A stretch of DNA of 64,000 bases from Vulcanimicrobium winogradskyi (GCA_003134965.1 PLDA01000006.1:62001-126000); one strand, 5' to 3'. Positions 17,937-26,225 are shown, numbered from the stretch's first letter. Made by a program: numbers and translations. Notes: generated by a model from the letters alone, not told the origin.

Positions 17937-18617
17937 ATGCTGAGAATGCTGGGGTTCGGGCCGAAGCCGGCGACCGCGCAGCTCAAGCTGAAGCTGCCGC
18001 AGATCAACAGTTTCGTCGACCTGACGATGACCGGCGGCGGCCCGCGCGGTTCGGTCTGTGTCGAAGGGCTGAACGAGCGCAGCCTCACCGTCGGCTCGCT
18101 GCCCGGAACGAAGCCCGGCGGGACCGGCGTGTTCTCGTACAGCAACACCGTCGGCCGCTTCCGCTTCAGCGCGAAGTGCACCGAGCTGCGCGGCGGCTAC
18201 GCGCTCTTCGCGATCCCCGAACGGATCGAGACGCTGCAAGTCTTCTCCGGCGCGCAACAGCGCTCCGCCGTGCGCATCGACGCCACCGTCCCCTCCCAAT
18301 GGCGCTTCGCGCCAAACGGCAAAGGGACCGGCGACTACGTGCGCGGCTCGCTCACCGACATCAGCCGCTCAGGCGCTTCGCTGATCGTCGACCGCGAGGT
18401 GAAGAAGGGGACGTTCGTCGAGGCGCGCTTCAACGTCAGCACGGCGGCCGCGCCGCTCGTGCTCCTCGGTGAGGTCATGCGCAGTTCCGCCATCGAATCG
18501 TCGAAAAGACTATCGTTGGGTCTTCGGTTCCACGGAGTCAAGCCCGAAGAAGACCGGGCAATCATGGAGTTCATCAACAAGCGGCAAGCCGAACGGCGAA
18601 ACCGCGGCTTGGCTTGA
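17937..18617 (+). CDS. PilZ-domain c-di-GMP receptor (YcgR-like)
   Basis: This 226-residue protein has an N-terminal YcgR-like (PilZN) domain (about 10-105) and a C-terminal PilZ domain (about 108-215). The c-di-GMP binding motifs are present: RSAVR fits RxxxR and DISRSG fits D/NxSxxG. YcgR-type proteins act as a flagellar brake when c-di-GMP is high. Its place just after flhA and before cheY supports that role. The ATG at 17937 follows the flhA stop by two bases, which excludes the much longer upstream reading of the same frame. Confidence 0.88.
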   Translation: MLRMLGFGPKPATAQLKLKLPQINSFVDLTMTGGGPRGSVCVEGLNERSLTVGSLPGTKPGGTGVFSYSNTVGRFRFSAKCTELRGGYALFAIPERIETLQVFSGAQQRSAVRIDATVPSQWRFAPNGKGTGDYVRGSLTDISRSGASLIVDREVKKGTFVEARFNVSTAAAPLVLLGEVMRSSAIESSKRLSLGLRFHGVKPEEDRAIMEFINKRQAERRNRGLA

Positions 18618-18633
18618 GGAGAAACGTACAGGG

Positions 18634-18999
18634 ATGAGCGGGAAGCGAGTTCTCATCGTCGATGACGCAGTCGTCATGCGGATGATGATCAAAGGGATCC
18701 TGAGCAAGAACGGCTACGAGGTGGTCGGCGAGGCGCAGAACGGCGTCGAGGCGGTCGAGAAGTACCGCGCGCTCGTGCCGGACCTCGTCACGATGGACAT
18801 GGTGATGCCCGAGATGGACGGAATCACGGCGGTCAGACAGATCGTCGCCGTCGATCCGAACGCGCGGATCATCATGTGTACCTCGATGGGTCAGCAGGCG
18901 CTGGTGGTCGAGGCGATCCAGGCCGGTGCGAAGTCGTTCATCACCAAGCCGTTCCAGCCGCCGAAGATCCTCGAGACGATCCAGAAGGTGCTGGCATGA
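18634..18999 (+). CDS. cheY: Chemotaxis response regulator CheY
   Basis: Single-domain receiver of 121 residues. The acidic pair is at positions 10-11 and the phospho-acceptor Asp at about 55 (LVTMDMVMPEMDG). The Thr is in IIMCTSMG and the Lys in FITKPF. CheY-P binds FliM to change rotation. The ATG at 18634 is preceded by GAGGAG. It overlaps cheC by four bases, and cheA and cheW follow. Confidence 0.95.
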   Translation: MSGKRVLIVDDAVVMRMMIKGILSKNGYEVVGEAQNGVEAVEKYRALVPDLVTMDMVMPEMDGITAVRQIVAVDPNARIIMCTSMGQQALVVEAIQAGAKSFITKPFQPPKILETIQKVLA

Positions 19000-19604
19000 C
19001 GCACTCGTTGACGCTGAGCGAGCTCCAGCGCGACGCCCTCAAGGAAGTCGGCAACATCGGCGCGGGACACGCGGCGACCGCGCTCTCGCAGTTGCTGAAC
19101 ACGACGGTCAAACTCGCCGAGCCGACGATCGACGTGCTCAAATTCCGCGACCTCTCGAACCGGATCGGTCACCCCGACCGCAGCGTCGCCGCCCTTCACA
19201 TGTACATCCGCGGCGAAGCGCCGGGGCAGATGGTCGTCTTGTTCGACCGCGATCAGGCGCATGAGTTCGTCAACCGCTTCATCAAGCGGATCATCGGCGA
19301 CATCCAGATCTTCGACTCGATCATCGACTCGACGCTCAAGGAGCTCGGCAACATCATCGCCGGCTCGTACCTCACCGCGCTCATCTCGCTGACCGGGATC
19401 AACCTGCTGCCGTCGGTGCCGACGCTCTCGTACGGCACGATCCAGGCGGCGTTCCGCACGCTGATGTCGATCCTGCCCGATCAGGACGTCTTCCTGATCG
19501 AATCGCAGTTCCTCGACAAGGACAAGGCCGTCTCGGGCCAGTTCATCCTGATCCCGGAGACCGGCTCGCTGGAGCCGCTGCTCTCGGTGTTCGGGGTCGA
19601 ATAA
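18996..19604 (+). CDS. cheC: CheY-P phosphatase CheC
   Basis: CheC removes phosphate from CheY-P and tunes adaptation. The 202-residue protein contains both CheC/CheX phosphatase motifs of the D/S-x3-E-x2-N type: RDALKEVGNIGAG near residue 12 and DSTLKELGNIIAG near residue 110. The ATG overlaps the cheY stop, so the regulator and its phosphatase are made together. No cheD is seen in the window, although CheC often works with it. Confidence 0.93.
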   Translation: MTHSLTLSELQRDALKEVGNIGAGHAATALSQLLNTTVKLAEPTIDVLKFRDLSNRIGHPDRSVAALHMYIRGEAPGQMVVLFDRDQAHEFVNRFIKRIIGDIQIFDSIIDSTLKELGNIIAGSYLTALISLTGINLLPSVPTLSYGTIQAAFRTLMSILPDQDVFLIESQFLDKDKAVSGQFILIPETGSLEPLLSVFGVE

Positions 19605-19621
19605 CCGGAGAGTAGGAAACC

Positions 19622-21631
19622 ATGCCGGCCGACGATTTCTTCGACCGAACCGAGTTCGTCCAGTACTTCCGCGACGAGACGGACGAACTGCTCCAATCGA
19701 TCGAGGGCGATCTGCTGCGCCTCGAGCAGTTCGTCGATGCCGAGGCGGTCGACGCCGAGCTGGTGAACTCGCTGTTCCGCGCGCTGCACACGATCAAAGG
19801 CAGCGCGGGGATGCTGCAGTTCGCCGCCGTCCAGCAGGTGGCGCACAAGCTCGAGAACGTTTTCGATCTGTTGCGCAAGGATCGCATGCCGCTGACCGAG
19901 GGCGGGATCACGCTGCTGTTCGACGGGCGCGACGTGCTGACCGCGCTCGTGCGTGCCGCCGTCGGCGGCGGTGAGACGCCGGCCGGCGTCGACGAGTACG
20001 TCGAGCGGCTCGATGCGTTCGCCGCCGTCTACGATGCGACGGCGCAGGCGATCGAAGGCCCCCGTACCGACGACGACGCGGACGATTTGCGCCCGCTCGA
20101 CGACGCGCAGGTCAGCGCGTTCGAAGCCGAGGTCGCGCGCCTGCTGGACGAAGCCGAGCGGCGCCGCAAGGAAGAATCCGAGGACGTCCCCGCGGTCGAC
20201 GTTGCAGCCGCGCAAGCCGCCGTCGACGCGCTGTTCTCCGCCGAGCAATCCGGCGCGCAAGCGGCCGCCGCTGCCCCGTTTGCGGCGGCGTTCGACCAAC
20301 CTGTCACCCTGACCCTTCGACAAGCTCAGGGTGACATGCCGAAGGCCGCAGCGCCCGACGTGAAGCGTCCGGTTTCATCGAAGAACCAGACGATCCGCGT
20401 CGACATCGAGCGGCTCGACAGCCTGCTGAACCTCGTCGGCGAGCTGGTGATCAACCGGACGCGCATCTCGGATATCGCTGCGACGCTCGGGCGCGAGCTC
20501 GGGACGAACGGACGCGGCGGCGGCGGCGGCGGCGGCGGTGTCTCGGCCTCGCTCGCCAAGGATCTTTCGGAGTCGTCGGCGCTGCTCGCGCGAACGACCA
20601 ACGAGATTCAAGAGAGCATCATGAAAGTCCGCATGGTGCCGATCGGGCAGGTCTTCGACCGCTTCCCGCGGGTCGTGCGCGATTTGGCGAAGGCTCGCGG
20701 CAAGGAGATCCACCTCGAGATCGACGGCGCGGAGACCGACCTCGACAAGACGATCGTCGACGAGGTCGGAGACCCCCTGATGCACCTCGTGCGCAACTGC
20801 GTCGACCACGGGATCGAGCCGGCGGAGCTGCGCGAATCGCGCGGGAAGCCGCGTCACGGCACGATCAAGCTGAACGCCTACCACGAAGGCAATCAGGTGA
20901 TCATCGAGATCTCGGACGACGGCGGCGGGATCGACCTGCAGCGCGTGCGCGAGAAGGCGATCCGGATGGGCGTCATCGATGAAAGCGATCGCCTCAGCGA
21001 CCGCGAGATCGTCGAGCTGATCTTCACGCCCGGCTTCTCGACCGCCGATCAGGTGACCGACATCTCGGGCCGCGGCGTTGGGATGGACGTCGTCAAGAGG
21101 AACATCCTGCGGTTGAAGGGCGTCTTCGATGTCGACTCCGTGCAAGGCGAAGGCACGAAGTTGACGATGAAGCTGCCGCTCACGCTGGCGATCATCCAAG
21201 CGCTGCTGGTGCGGGTCGCCGATGAGCTCTACTCGATCCCGCTCGACGCGGTGATCGAATCGCAACGCATCGACGCTGCCGACGTGCGGACGGTACACGG
21301 CGGCGAGGTCATCACCCTGCGCGGACAAGTCGTCCCGCTGATCCGGGTGGCGGAGTTCTTCCGGCTCGACGCGCCGCGCGATCCCAACAAGGTCATGATC
21401 GTCATCGTCGGCCTGCAGGGCCGTCAGGTCGGTCTCGTCGTCGACTCGTTCCAGGGCGAGCAAGAGATCGTCATCAAGCCGCTCTCCGACGTGATCGGAC
21501 GGATCGCGGGGATCTCCGGGGCGACGATCCTCGGCAACGGCTCGATCTCGCTCATCATCGACGTTCACTCGCTGGTCGCCAGCGCCTACGGCACCGGCAA
21601 AGCCGCCCGCGCCGAATTCTCCGGAGTTTAG
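19622..21631 (+). CDS. cheA: Chemotaxis histidine kinase CheA (carries an inserted repeat)
   Basis: CheA phosphorylates CheY in response to receptors. Domains in order: P1 Hpt (about 1-110, phosphorylated His 56 in ALHTIKGSAGML), a variable Glu/Ala-rich linker instead of a clear P2 (about 145-255), P3 dimerisation (about 258-335, interrupted by a poly-Gly run), P4 ATPase (about 336-525; HLVRNCVDHGIE, DDGGG, GRGVGMDVVK) and P5 CheW-like (about 530-665). A dispersed palindromic repeat lies in frame in the linker and encodes VTLTLRQAQGD. It probably does no harm because the linker is flexible. Confidence 0.95.
   Translation: MPADDFFDRTEFVQYFRDETDELLQSIEGDLLRLEQFVDAEAVDAELVNSLFRALHTIKGSAGMLQFAAVQQVAHKLENVFDLLRKDRMPLTEGGITLLFDGRDVLTALVRAAVGGGETPAGVDEYVERLDAFAAVYDATAQAIEGPRTDDDADDLRPLDDAQVSAFEAEVARLLDEAERRRKEESEDVPAVDVAAAQAAVDALFSAEQSGAQAAAAAPFAAAFDQPVTLTLRQAQGDMPKAAAPDVKRPVSSKNQTIRVDIERLDSLLNLVGELVINRTRISDIAATLGRELGTNGRGGGGGGGGVSASLAKDLSESSALLARTTNEIQESIMKVRMVPIGQVFDRFPRVVRDLAKARGKEIHLEIDGAETDLDKTIVDEVGDPLMHLVRNCVDHGIEPAELRESRGKPRHGTIKLNAYHEGNQVIIEISDDGGGIDLQRVREKAIRMGVIDESDRLSDREIVELIFTPGFSTADQVTDISGRGVGMDVVKRNILRLKGVFDVDSVQGEGTKLTMKLPLTLAIIQALLVRVADELYSIPLDAVIESQRIDAADVRTVHGGEVITLRGQVVPLIRVAEFFRLDAPRDPNKVMIVIVGLQGRQVGLVVDSFQGEQEIVIKPLSDVIGRIAGISGATILGNGSISLIIDVHSLVASAYGTGKAARAEFSGV
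20302..20336. repeat. Dispersed palindromic repeat, copy 2, inside cheA
   Basis: Perfect 11-base inverted arms TGTCACCCTGA and TCAGGGTGACA flank a CCCTTCGACAAGC centre. It is read in frame within the CheA linker. Confidence 0.9.
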
Positions 21632-21643
21632 GAAGTAAGAGAC

Positions 21644-22120
21644 ATGTCAGAGACAGTTCAGGTCGTTTCGTTCAAGCTCGGCTCGGAAGAGTACGGGGTC
21701 GACATCGCGCAGGTCCAGGAGATCAACCGCATGGTCGCGGTGACGCACGTTCCGCGCGCGCCGCAGTTCATGGAAGGCGTGATCAACCTGCGCGGGCAGC
21801 TGATCCCGATCATCGACCTGCGCGCGCGCTTCGGAATGCCGCGCGCGGAGCACACGAAGAACACGCGCATCGTCGTCACCGAGATCGGCTCGAAGCGGGT
21901 CGGTATGGTCGTCGACTCAGTCTCCGAAGTGCTGCGCCTGCCGGTCGAACAGATCGAGGCCGCGCCCGACATGATCGCCGGCGTCGACACCGAGTACATC
22001 CGCGGCGTCGGGAAGATCGAGGACCGGCTGATCATCCTGCTCGACCTGGCCAAGATCATCACCGGCTCCGAGAAGCGCGAGCTCGAGTCCGCCGAGGTCG
22101 AGGCGACCGCCGCCGCCTAG
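21644..22120 (+). CDS. cheW: Chemotaxis coupling protein CheW
   Basis: CheW links receptors to CheA. The 158-residue protein is a single CheW fold with the typical motifs EYGVDIAQVQEINR, VPRAPQFMEGVINLRG and IRGVGKIEDRLIILLDLAKI. It follows cheA by 12 bases with a GGAAG ribosome site and closes the flagellar/chemotaxis block. No methyl-accepting receptor, cheB or cheR is present in the window. Confidence 0.95.
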   Translation: MSETVQVVSFKLGSEEYGVDIAQVQEINRMVAVTHVPRAPQFMEGVINLRGQLIPIIDLRARFGMPRAEHTKNTRIVVTEIGSKRVGMVVDSVSEVLRLPVEQIEAAPDMIAGVDTEYIRGVGKIEDRLIILLDLAKIITGSEKRELESAEVEATAAA

Positions 22121-22130
22121 GTGTCGGCGC

Positions 22131-22544
22131 TCACGCGGCGGTCTTGACCGGCTTCCAGACCGGCAGTTGCACGACGACGCGCAGCCCCTGCCGGTCCGCG
22201 CACGGCGGATCGACGACGAACTGGCCGCCGAGCGCGCGGACGATCAGGAGTCCGCGGCCGCTTTCGGCGAACTGATCCGGCAACGCATAGAGGAGCCGCT
22301 TCGCGTCGCCACGGTCGCTGATGCAGAACGTCGCCTGCTCCTCGCGCCAATCGATGCACACGCCGAACGGCGGCGCGCCGTGCCGGATGACGTTGGCGAC
22401 CAGCTCTCCGACGATCTGTTCCGCACCCTTCAGATCAGATGCGCCTGGGTCCGCATAGCGTTCGAGATAGCAGCACGCCTCGGCGCGCAGGTCGCGGGCG
22501 GACCAATCATCGGCGCAGACGCACGACCAGTTGAGCTCGCTCAC
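22131..22544 (-). CDS. GHKL ATPase, anti-sigma-factor type (RsbW-like)
   Basis: A 137-residue stand-alone HATPase_c_2 domain of the RsbW/SpoIIAB kind. The N box is GELVANVIRHG (about 45-55), followed by a DRGD motif and the G2-type loop SGRGLLIVRALGG. Such proteins sequester sigma factors and phosphorylate STAS anti-anti-sigma partners. No sigma factor or STAS gene adjoins it; a STAS-like protein is encoded at 45.6 kb. The GTG at 22544 overlaps the stop of the small Cys-rich gene (GTGA). It converges tail-to-tail with cheW. Confidence 0.8.
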   Translation of the reverse strand: MSELNWSCVCADDWSARDLRAEACCYLERYADPGASDLKGAEQIVGELVANVIRHGAPPFGVCIDWREEQATFCISDRGDAKRLLYALPDQFAESGRGLLIVRALGGQFVVDPPCADRQGLRVVVQLPVWKPVKTAA

Positions 22545-22732
22545 TGCTGCGGCCGGGCTCCGACCTGGCGCCGCAGAACCTGCGCTCCCTCCGCGCCGCG
22601 TCGTGCCGCGTCCACGGCGTCTTCGAGCGCGGCGTACCGATCGCGCGCGCACCTGCACGCCAGCCGGCGGTCGCCTGCGCAGCCGGCTCGGTCGTGAGCA
22701 TCCATCGTATGACCGCACGGACAAAGCACCAT
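22541..22732 (-). CDS. Small Cys-rich protein (possible zinc ribbon)
   Basis: 63-residue protein with an early CPCGH motif and a second cluster CAGDRRLACRC about 12 residues later, which could bind one zinc. The C-terminal half is an Arg/Ala-rich helix (YAALEDAVDAARRGAEG). An excellent AGGAGGT ribosome site lies seven bases before the ATG, and the stop overlaps the GTG of the anti-sigma-type ATPase. It is therefore very probably translated and coupled to it. Function unknown; a regulatory partner is plausible. Confidence 0.65.
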   Translation of the reverse strand: MVLCPCGHTMDAHDRAGCAGDRRLACRCARDRYAALEDAVDAARRGAEGAQVLRRQVGARPQQ

Positions 22733-22748
22733 TACGACACCTCCTGAG

Positions 22749-23112
22749 TTACGCGGCTTCGAACGCCGGGTCGGTGAAACAGCCCCTGCGGATCCCGTGC
22801 AGCAGGCCGATCGCGGTGCGATCTTCGCCGCCGCGATTCGAGAGCACGCAGTTCGCCCCGGCGAGATGACACGCGAGACCCCACGACTGCTCGAGCTTGC
22901 CTGTACGGTTCGAGCGAACCTATCGCTTTGACGTCGATCGCGGCGAGGATCGTAGGCTCGTCGGAGCCGATCAGGACGAGCGCGGCGACGAGAAGTGGAA
23001 CCGCGTCCGGTTCGATGCCCGCGAGACACGAGCTGAAACGTCTCGTCTGTGCCACGATGTAGTGTCCCTGGACGCTTGAAACGGCGTCCGTGCGCCTTGT
23101 TTGGGAGCGCAT
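22749..23112 (-). pseudogene. Possible frameshifted small gene
   Basis: Two reading frames on the minus strand each look protein-like over part of this span. From about 23060 to 22930 one frame reads CLAGIEPDAVPLLVAALVLIG and on to ILAAIDVKAIGS. From about 22910 the next frame reads KLEQSWGLACHLAGANCVLS, continuing to RRGCFTDPAFEAA and a TAA at 22749. The second frame has a stop just upstream and no good start, so a single indel near 22915 would restore one ~100-residue gene. I do not recognise the family. It would be the first gene of the unit that includes the Cys-rich protein and the GHKL ATPase. Confidence 0.35.
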
Positions 23113-23214
23113 CTCAGGTTAGCACGGACCTGGAGGCGATACTATCGTGGGAACTGGGGGATATCGGGGCCGCTCTCGGCGGCGAGCGCTCGGCCGCCGA
23201 CCGCTTCGAACCAA

Positions 23215-23601
23215 ATGATCCCGGCCCGGCCCATCGTGGCTTCGATCGTCGATCTCGTTCCCGTGAGTGAATGGGCGTTCGCCGGCTTGGCGGAGGACAA
23301 GGCTGGAGCGCAAGACGGGGGTGGCGCGGCCGACGCCGTTTTTGGTCGTGCTCACGCAGCCGCTGGTGGGACCGGACGACCGCACTCGCTGACCGCGGCC
23401 GCGGCGCAGTTCGCCATGTCGCCGCGCGAAGCGCAGGTGCTGGCGCTCTTGCTCGACGGCGCGCAGATCCCCGAGGTCGGCGAACGTCTCGCGATCACGC
23501 CCTCGACGGTGCAAGATCACATCAAGAGCCTGCTGCACAAGACCGCGTCGAAAAACCGCTCCCAGATGATCGCGAAGGTACTAGGGTGGGGCCGGAGCTA
23601 G
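23215..23601 (+). CDS. LuxR-type helix-turn-helix regulator
   Basis: The last ~65 residues are a LuxR/GerE DNA-binding domain: AQFAMSPREAQVLALLLDGAQ, then IPEVGERLAITPSTVQDHIKSLLHK. The short N-terminal part (about 60 residues) has no receiver domain that I can recognise. The open frame starts at 23101, but the first ~38 residues are Arg-rich. I prefer the ATG at 23215, though neither start has a good ribosome site. It is divergent from the anti-sigma-type unit and may regulate it. Confidence 0.7.
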   Translation: MIPARPIVASIVDLVPVSEWAFAGLAEDKAGAQDGGGAADAVFGRAHAAAGGTGRPHSLTAAAAQFAMSPREAQVLALLLDGAQIPEVGERLAITPSTVQDHIKSLLHKTASKNRSQMIAKVLGWGRS

Positions 23602-23638
23602 GACGGAGCGCGGGCTACCTCCGACGAAAGTTCGGGCC

Positions 23639-23896
23639 GTGACCGATCAGACGACGCCCTCGAGCTCCGAGACCGATGCTCCCCAGCGGAACCGTTCCTC
23701 AGCCGTCGGCCGCACGTTCCTGTGGGTCGGGATCGGGATCGGAGCCGTCTCGGCCGCCGCGCTGACGTACTTCGTCCTGCGCGCGACGCTCATGCAGCGC
23801 CCACCGGCGACCGACGAGACCGCCGACCGTATCCAGGGCCTCATCGAGGAGGCGAACCGGCTGATCAAGACCCTCGACGAGAAGAAACAGACGTAG
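23639..23896 (+). CDS. Small single-pass membrane protein
   Basis: 85 residues with one membrane helix (about 26-48: TFLWVGIGIGAVSAAALTYFVL), a polar N-terminus and a short C-terminal coiled coil (IQGLIEEANRLIKTLDEKKQ). It resembles YtxH-like small envelope proteins only in layout. GTG start. The stop codon overlaps the GTG of the methyltransferase, so the two are probably co-translated, but the functional link is unknown. Confidence 0.65.
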   Translation: MTDQTTPSSSETDAPQRNRSSAVGRTFLWVGIGIGAVSAAALTYFVLRATLMQRPPATDETADRIQGLIEEANRLIKTLDEKKQT

Positions 23897-25380
23897 TGCA
23901 GGCGTCCCGCCCGGCGAGCGGCCTCGCTCCGGGGACCGTGGCGTCGGTGCGGTTCACCGACCTGCTCGCCAACGGGCAGGCAGTCGGCCGCATGAACGGG
24001 GTCGTCGTCTTCGTCGCCGGTCCGCTGCCGGGCGAGCGTGCGAGCGTGCGCATCACCCAGGTGAAGCCGAAGTACGCGGTCGGCGAGGTCGTCGCGTACG
24101 AGTTCGAGTCGGAGATGCGGGCGAAGCCGTTCTGCGGCGTCTTCGGGGTGTGCGGCGGCTGTCAGGTGCAGCACCTCGCGTACCCCGCGCAACTGGCGTG
24201 GAAGGAGCAGATCGTACGCAGCGCGCTGCGGCGGATCGGGGGCTTCGAGAACGTCGACGTGCGGCGCCCGGTCGGGATGACCTACCCGCGCAACTACCGC
24301 AACAAGATGGCGCTTGTCGTCGATCAGACCGCCGGCGAGACGTCGTTCGGCTTCTATCAAGCGCGCTCGCACGCGCTGGTGCGCATCGACTCGTGCCCGG
24401 TCGTGCTGCCGCAGCTCGACGCCGCGATCGCCGGACTGTACGATGCGTCGCGCGCGCCTGACTCGCGCGATGCGTTCAGCGGTGCGAAGCACGCGATCGT
24501 GCGCGCCGGCGCCGCCTCGGGGCAAGCCGTCCTGTCGATCACGACCGACCGTCAGTCGCCGGAGATTCGCACGAAGGCGCCGGCGATCGCGCGCCGCGTG
24601 CGCGGCGTCGTCGGCATCTCGAACTCGTTCGAGCCGCGGACGGCGAACGCGGTGCTCGGCCGCAAGATGTCGTACGTCTGGGGCCAGCGCGAGATGGAGG
24701 AGACGATCGAGGGCGTGCGCTACCGCGTCTCGCCGGCGTCGTTCTTCCAAGTCAACAGCGAGATGGTCGGACGCATCTTCCGGTTTCTCGCGCCGGGGCT
24801 CGCGCCGGACCGCACCGTCGTCGACCTGTACTGCGGCGCCGGGACGTTCGCGATCTTCTTCGCCTCGCGCGGCGCGCGCGTCGTCGGGATCGAGGAGAAC
24901 CCGGCCGCCGTGCGTGAGGCGCGCGAGAACGCCGCCCTCAACAAAGTCGAAGACCGCGTGCGCTTCGTCGAAGGCCGCGTCGAAGGCGCCGTCGCGAACA
25001 AGGACGGAAAACAAGCGCTCGACGAGGCCGCGATCGTGTTCCTCGACCCGCCGCGCAAAGGCAGCGACGAGCCGACGCTCGACGCGATCGCGACGGCGGG
25101 CGTCCCGAACCTGTGGTACCTGTCGTGCAACCCGGCGACGCTGGCCCGCGACCTCGCCTACCTCGCGAAGCGCGGCTACGCGCTCGGCGTCGTGCAGCCG
25201 TTCGACATGTTCCCGCAAACCGGCCACGTCGAGACGCTGGTGACCCTGCACAAAGCCGGCGTCGAACCCGAAGTCACCCTCCCTGAACGCGAAGCGACGC
25301 CATGGGACGATCGCATCACCGCCTGGCCCTCCGACGACAAATACGCCAAAAGCGAGTACCCCGACTTCGTCGAACAATAG
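23896..25380 (+). CDS. rlmD: 23S rRNA (uracil-C5)-methyltransferase, RlmD/TrmA family
   Basis: SAM-dependent RNA m5U methyltransferase of 494 residues. An N-terminal TRAM domain (about 10-70) is followed by an iron-sulfur-type Cys set (FCGVFGVCGGCQVQHL). The SAM motif is VVDLYCGAGTFAIFFA, and the catalytic region is LSCNPATLARDLAYL with the nucleophilic Cys. The catalytic base region is FDMFPQTGHVETL. The C-terminal ~35 residues after LHKAG form an unusual tail ending SEYPDFVEQ. The last ~40 bases of the gene are copied at about 29.0 kb. The GTG overlaps the upstream stop, which excludes the longer frame. Confidence 0.88.
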   Translation: MQASRPASGLAPGTVASVRFTDLLANGQAVGRMNGVVVFVAGPLPGERASVRITQVKPKYAVGEVVAYEFESEMRAKPFCGVFGVCGGCQVQHLAYPAQLAWKEQIVRSALRRIGGFENVDVRRPVGMTYPRNYRNKMALVVDQTAGETSFGFYQARSHALVRIDSCPVVLPQLDAAIAGLYDASRAPDSRDAFSGAKHAIVRAGAASGQAVLSITTDRQSPEIRTKAPAIARRVRGVVGISNSFEPRTANAVLGRKMSYVWGQREMEETIEGVRYRVSPASFFQVNSEMVGRIFRFLAPGLAPDRTVVDLYCGAGTFAIFFASRGARVVGIEENPAAVREARENAALNKVEDRVRFVEGRVEGAVANKDGKQALDEAAIVFLDPPRKGSDEPTLDAIATAGVPNLWYLSCNPATLARDLAYLAKRGYALGVVQPFDMFPQTGHVETLVTLHKAGVEPEVTLPEREATPWDDRITAWPSDDKYAKSEYPDFVEQ

Positions 25381-25406
25381 GTGTCCTCGAGCGCCCGCGA
25401 AAGGTT

Positions 25407-25432
25407 GGGCGGCTAACGCCGCCCTTCCGTTT
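25407..25432 (+). terminator. Intrinsic terminator after the rlmD-like gene
   Basis: Perfect stem GGGCGGC/GCCGCCC with a TAAC loop followed by TTCCGTTT. The same hairpin, slightly degraded, is in the duplicated copy near 29073. Confidence 0.7.
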
Positions 25433-25491
25433 CATGCCCGTGCTCATCGCGTTCATGCCCGTGCTCATCGTGCAGCGCCACCAGACCCCGA

Positions 25492-25520
25492 TGTCACCCT
25501 GAGCTTGTCGAAGGGCGAAC
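25492..25520. repeat. Dispersed palindromic repeat, copy 3
   Basis: TGTCACCCTGAGCTTGTCGAAGG in non-coding DNA downstream of the rlmD-like gene, inside duplication A1. Confidence 0.85.
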
Positions 25521-25677
25521 GATCGCGACAAGCGCAAACGACCGCGCCCCAAAAGGATGAGGCACGCTCTGCCGAGCGCGCCTCTTTGATTTCAACCCCG
25601 ACGAGTGTGCAGCAGCGGCGCTTCCCCGCCGGAATGCGGTATTGCGGCGGAGCTGGCTTATCTCGTACCATCGACTC

Positions 25678-25953
25678 GTGCCACGCGCGAGAAAGATCCT
25701 AGTCTGGATGTCCGAGCACGGGAAACTTACGCTTCCGATGGCGTACCGCGTCGCGCGGCTCTACGAAATCCGGCCCCGCAAAGGAGGCGGTTTCGAACTC
25801 ATTCCGCAGCGCAGAGTCGATGCGTCTCAGGCTTGGTTTTGGTCCGAACGCTGGCAAGCGATGGAGCGGGAAGCTGATGCTGCCATCGCCGCCGGTCAAG
25901 TGCAACAATTCGATTCCGCAGACGACCTGCTGACGGAGTTGGGCAAGCTCTGA
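25678..25953 (+). CDS. AbrB/MazE-like antitoxin, orphan
   Basis: Small protein of 91 residues from the GTG at 25678. The N-terminal half (GKLTLPMAYRVARLYEIRP, GGGFELIP) resembles a degenerate swapped-hairpin AbrB domain. The C-terminal half matches the common tail of such antitoxins (AWFWSERWQAMEREADAAIA, then QQFDSADDLLTEL). A TTGCGG-18-TACCAT promoter ends seven bases before the GTG, so the message may be leaderless. ATG at 25708 is the alternative start. No toxin gene is recognisable: the next 100 bases hold only a short open frame that runs into a palindromic repeat. Confidence 0.6.
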   Translation: MPRARKILVWMSEHGKLTLPMAYRVARLYEIRPRKGGGFELIPQRRVDASQAWFWSERWQAMEREADAAIAAGQVQQFDSADDLLTELGKL

Positions 25954-26054
25954 GGTCTGTTCGTCGTTTCAATAAGCAACGTGAATCCACAGAAGCTCTC
26001 ATCGACGAGTTCGGCCGCATGTGTTCGGCGCGCTACCTCCGCTTTGTCGCGATC

Positions 26055-26084
26055 GTTCGCCCTTCGACAGGCTCAGGGTGACAT
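26055..26084. repeat. Dispersed palindromic repeat, copy 4
   Basis: GTTCGCCCTTCGACAGGCTC followed by AGGGTGACAT, opposite in orientation to copy 3. It marks the start of duplication segment A2. Confidence 0.85.
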
Positions 26085-26170
26085 TGGGTCTGGTGACCCG
26101 GCACGGTGAGCACGGGGAAGTCGGAGTTCACATTCCCGACCAGGGCGCGGAGCGACGAGCCGACGAAAGG
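26055..26170. repeat. Segmental duplication, part A2
   Basis: Matches 29238-29427. Shared landmarks are the palindromic repeat, GCACGGTGAGCACGGGGA and CGACCAGGGCGCGGAGC. B2 has about 66 extra bases in the middle. The rest of 25954-26225 shows no gene. Confidence 0.8.
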
Positions 26171-26225
26171 GGCCCGAGTGTTACTGACGATGCCTGATGT
26201 CCCGGACGCGTCGAATCTCTAGCGG

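Larger units (their letters stand above)
25341..25527. repeat. Segmental duplication, part A1
   Basis: Covers the 3' end of the methyltransferase gene, its terminator hairpin and downstream DNA. It matches 29009-29184 with small indels. A1 has an extra local 21-base tandem repeat (TTCATGCCCGTGCTCATCG twice) that B1 lacks. Beyond the hairpin the A1 stretch has no gene. Confidence 0.85.

Noticed and set aside
23101..23214. N-terminal extension of the LuxR-type regulator
   Set aside because: The first 38 codons are Arg-rich with no ribosome site at the TTG; the ATG at 23215 is preferred, though not proven.
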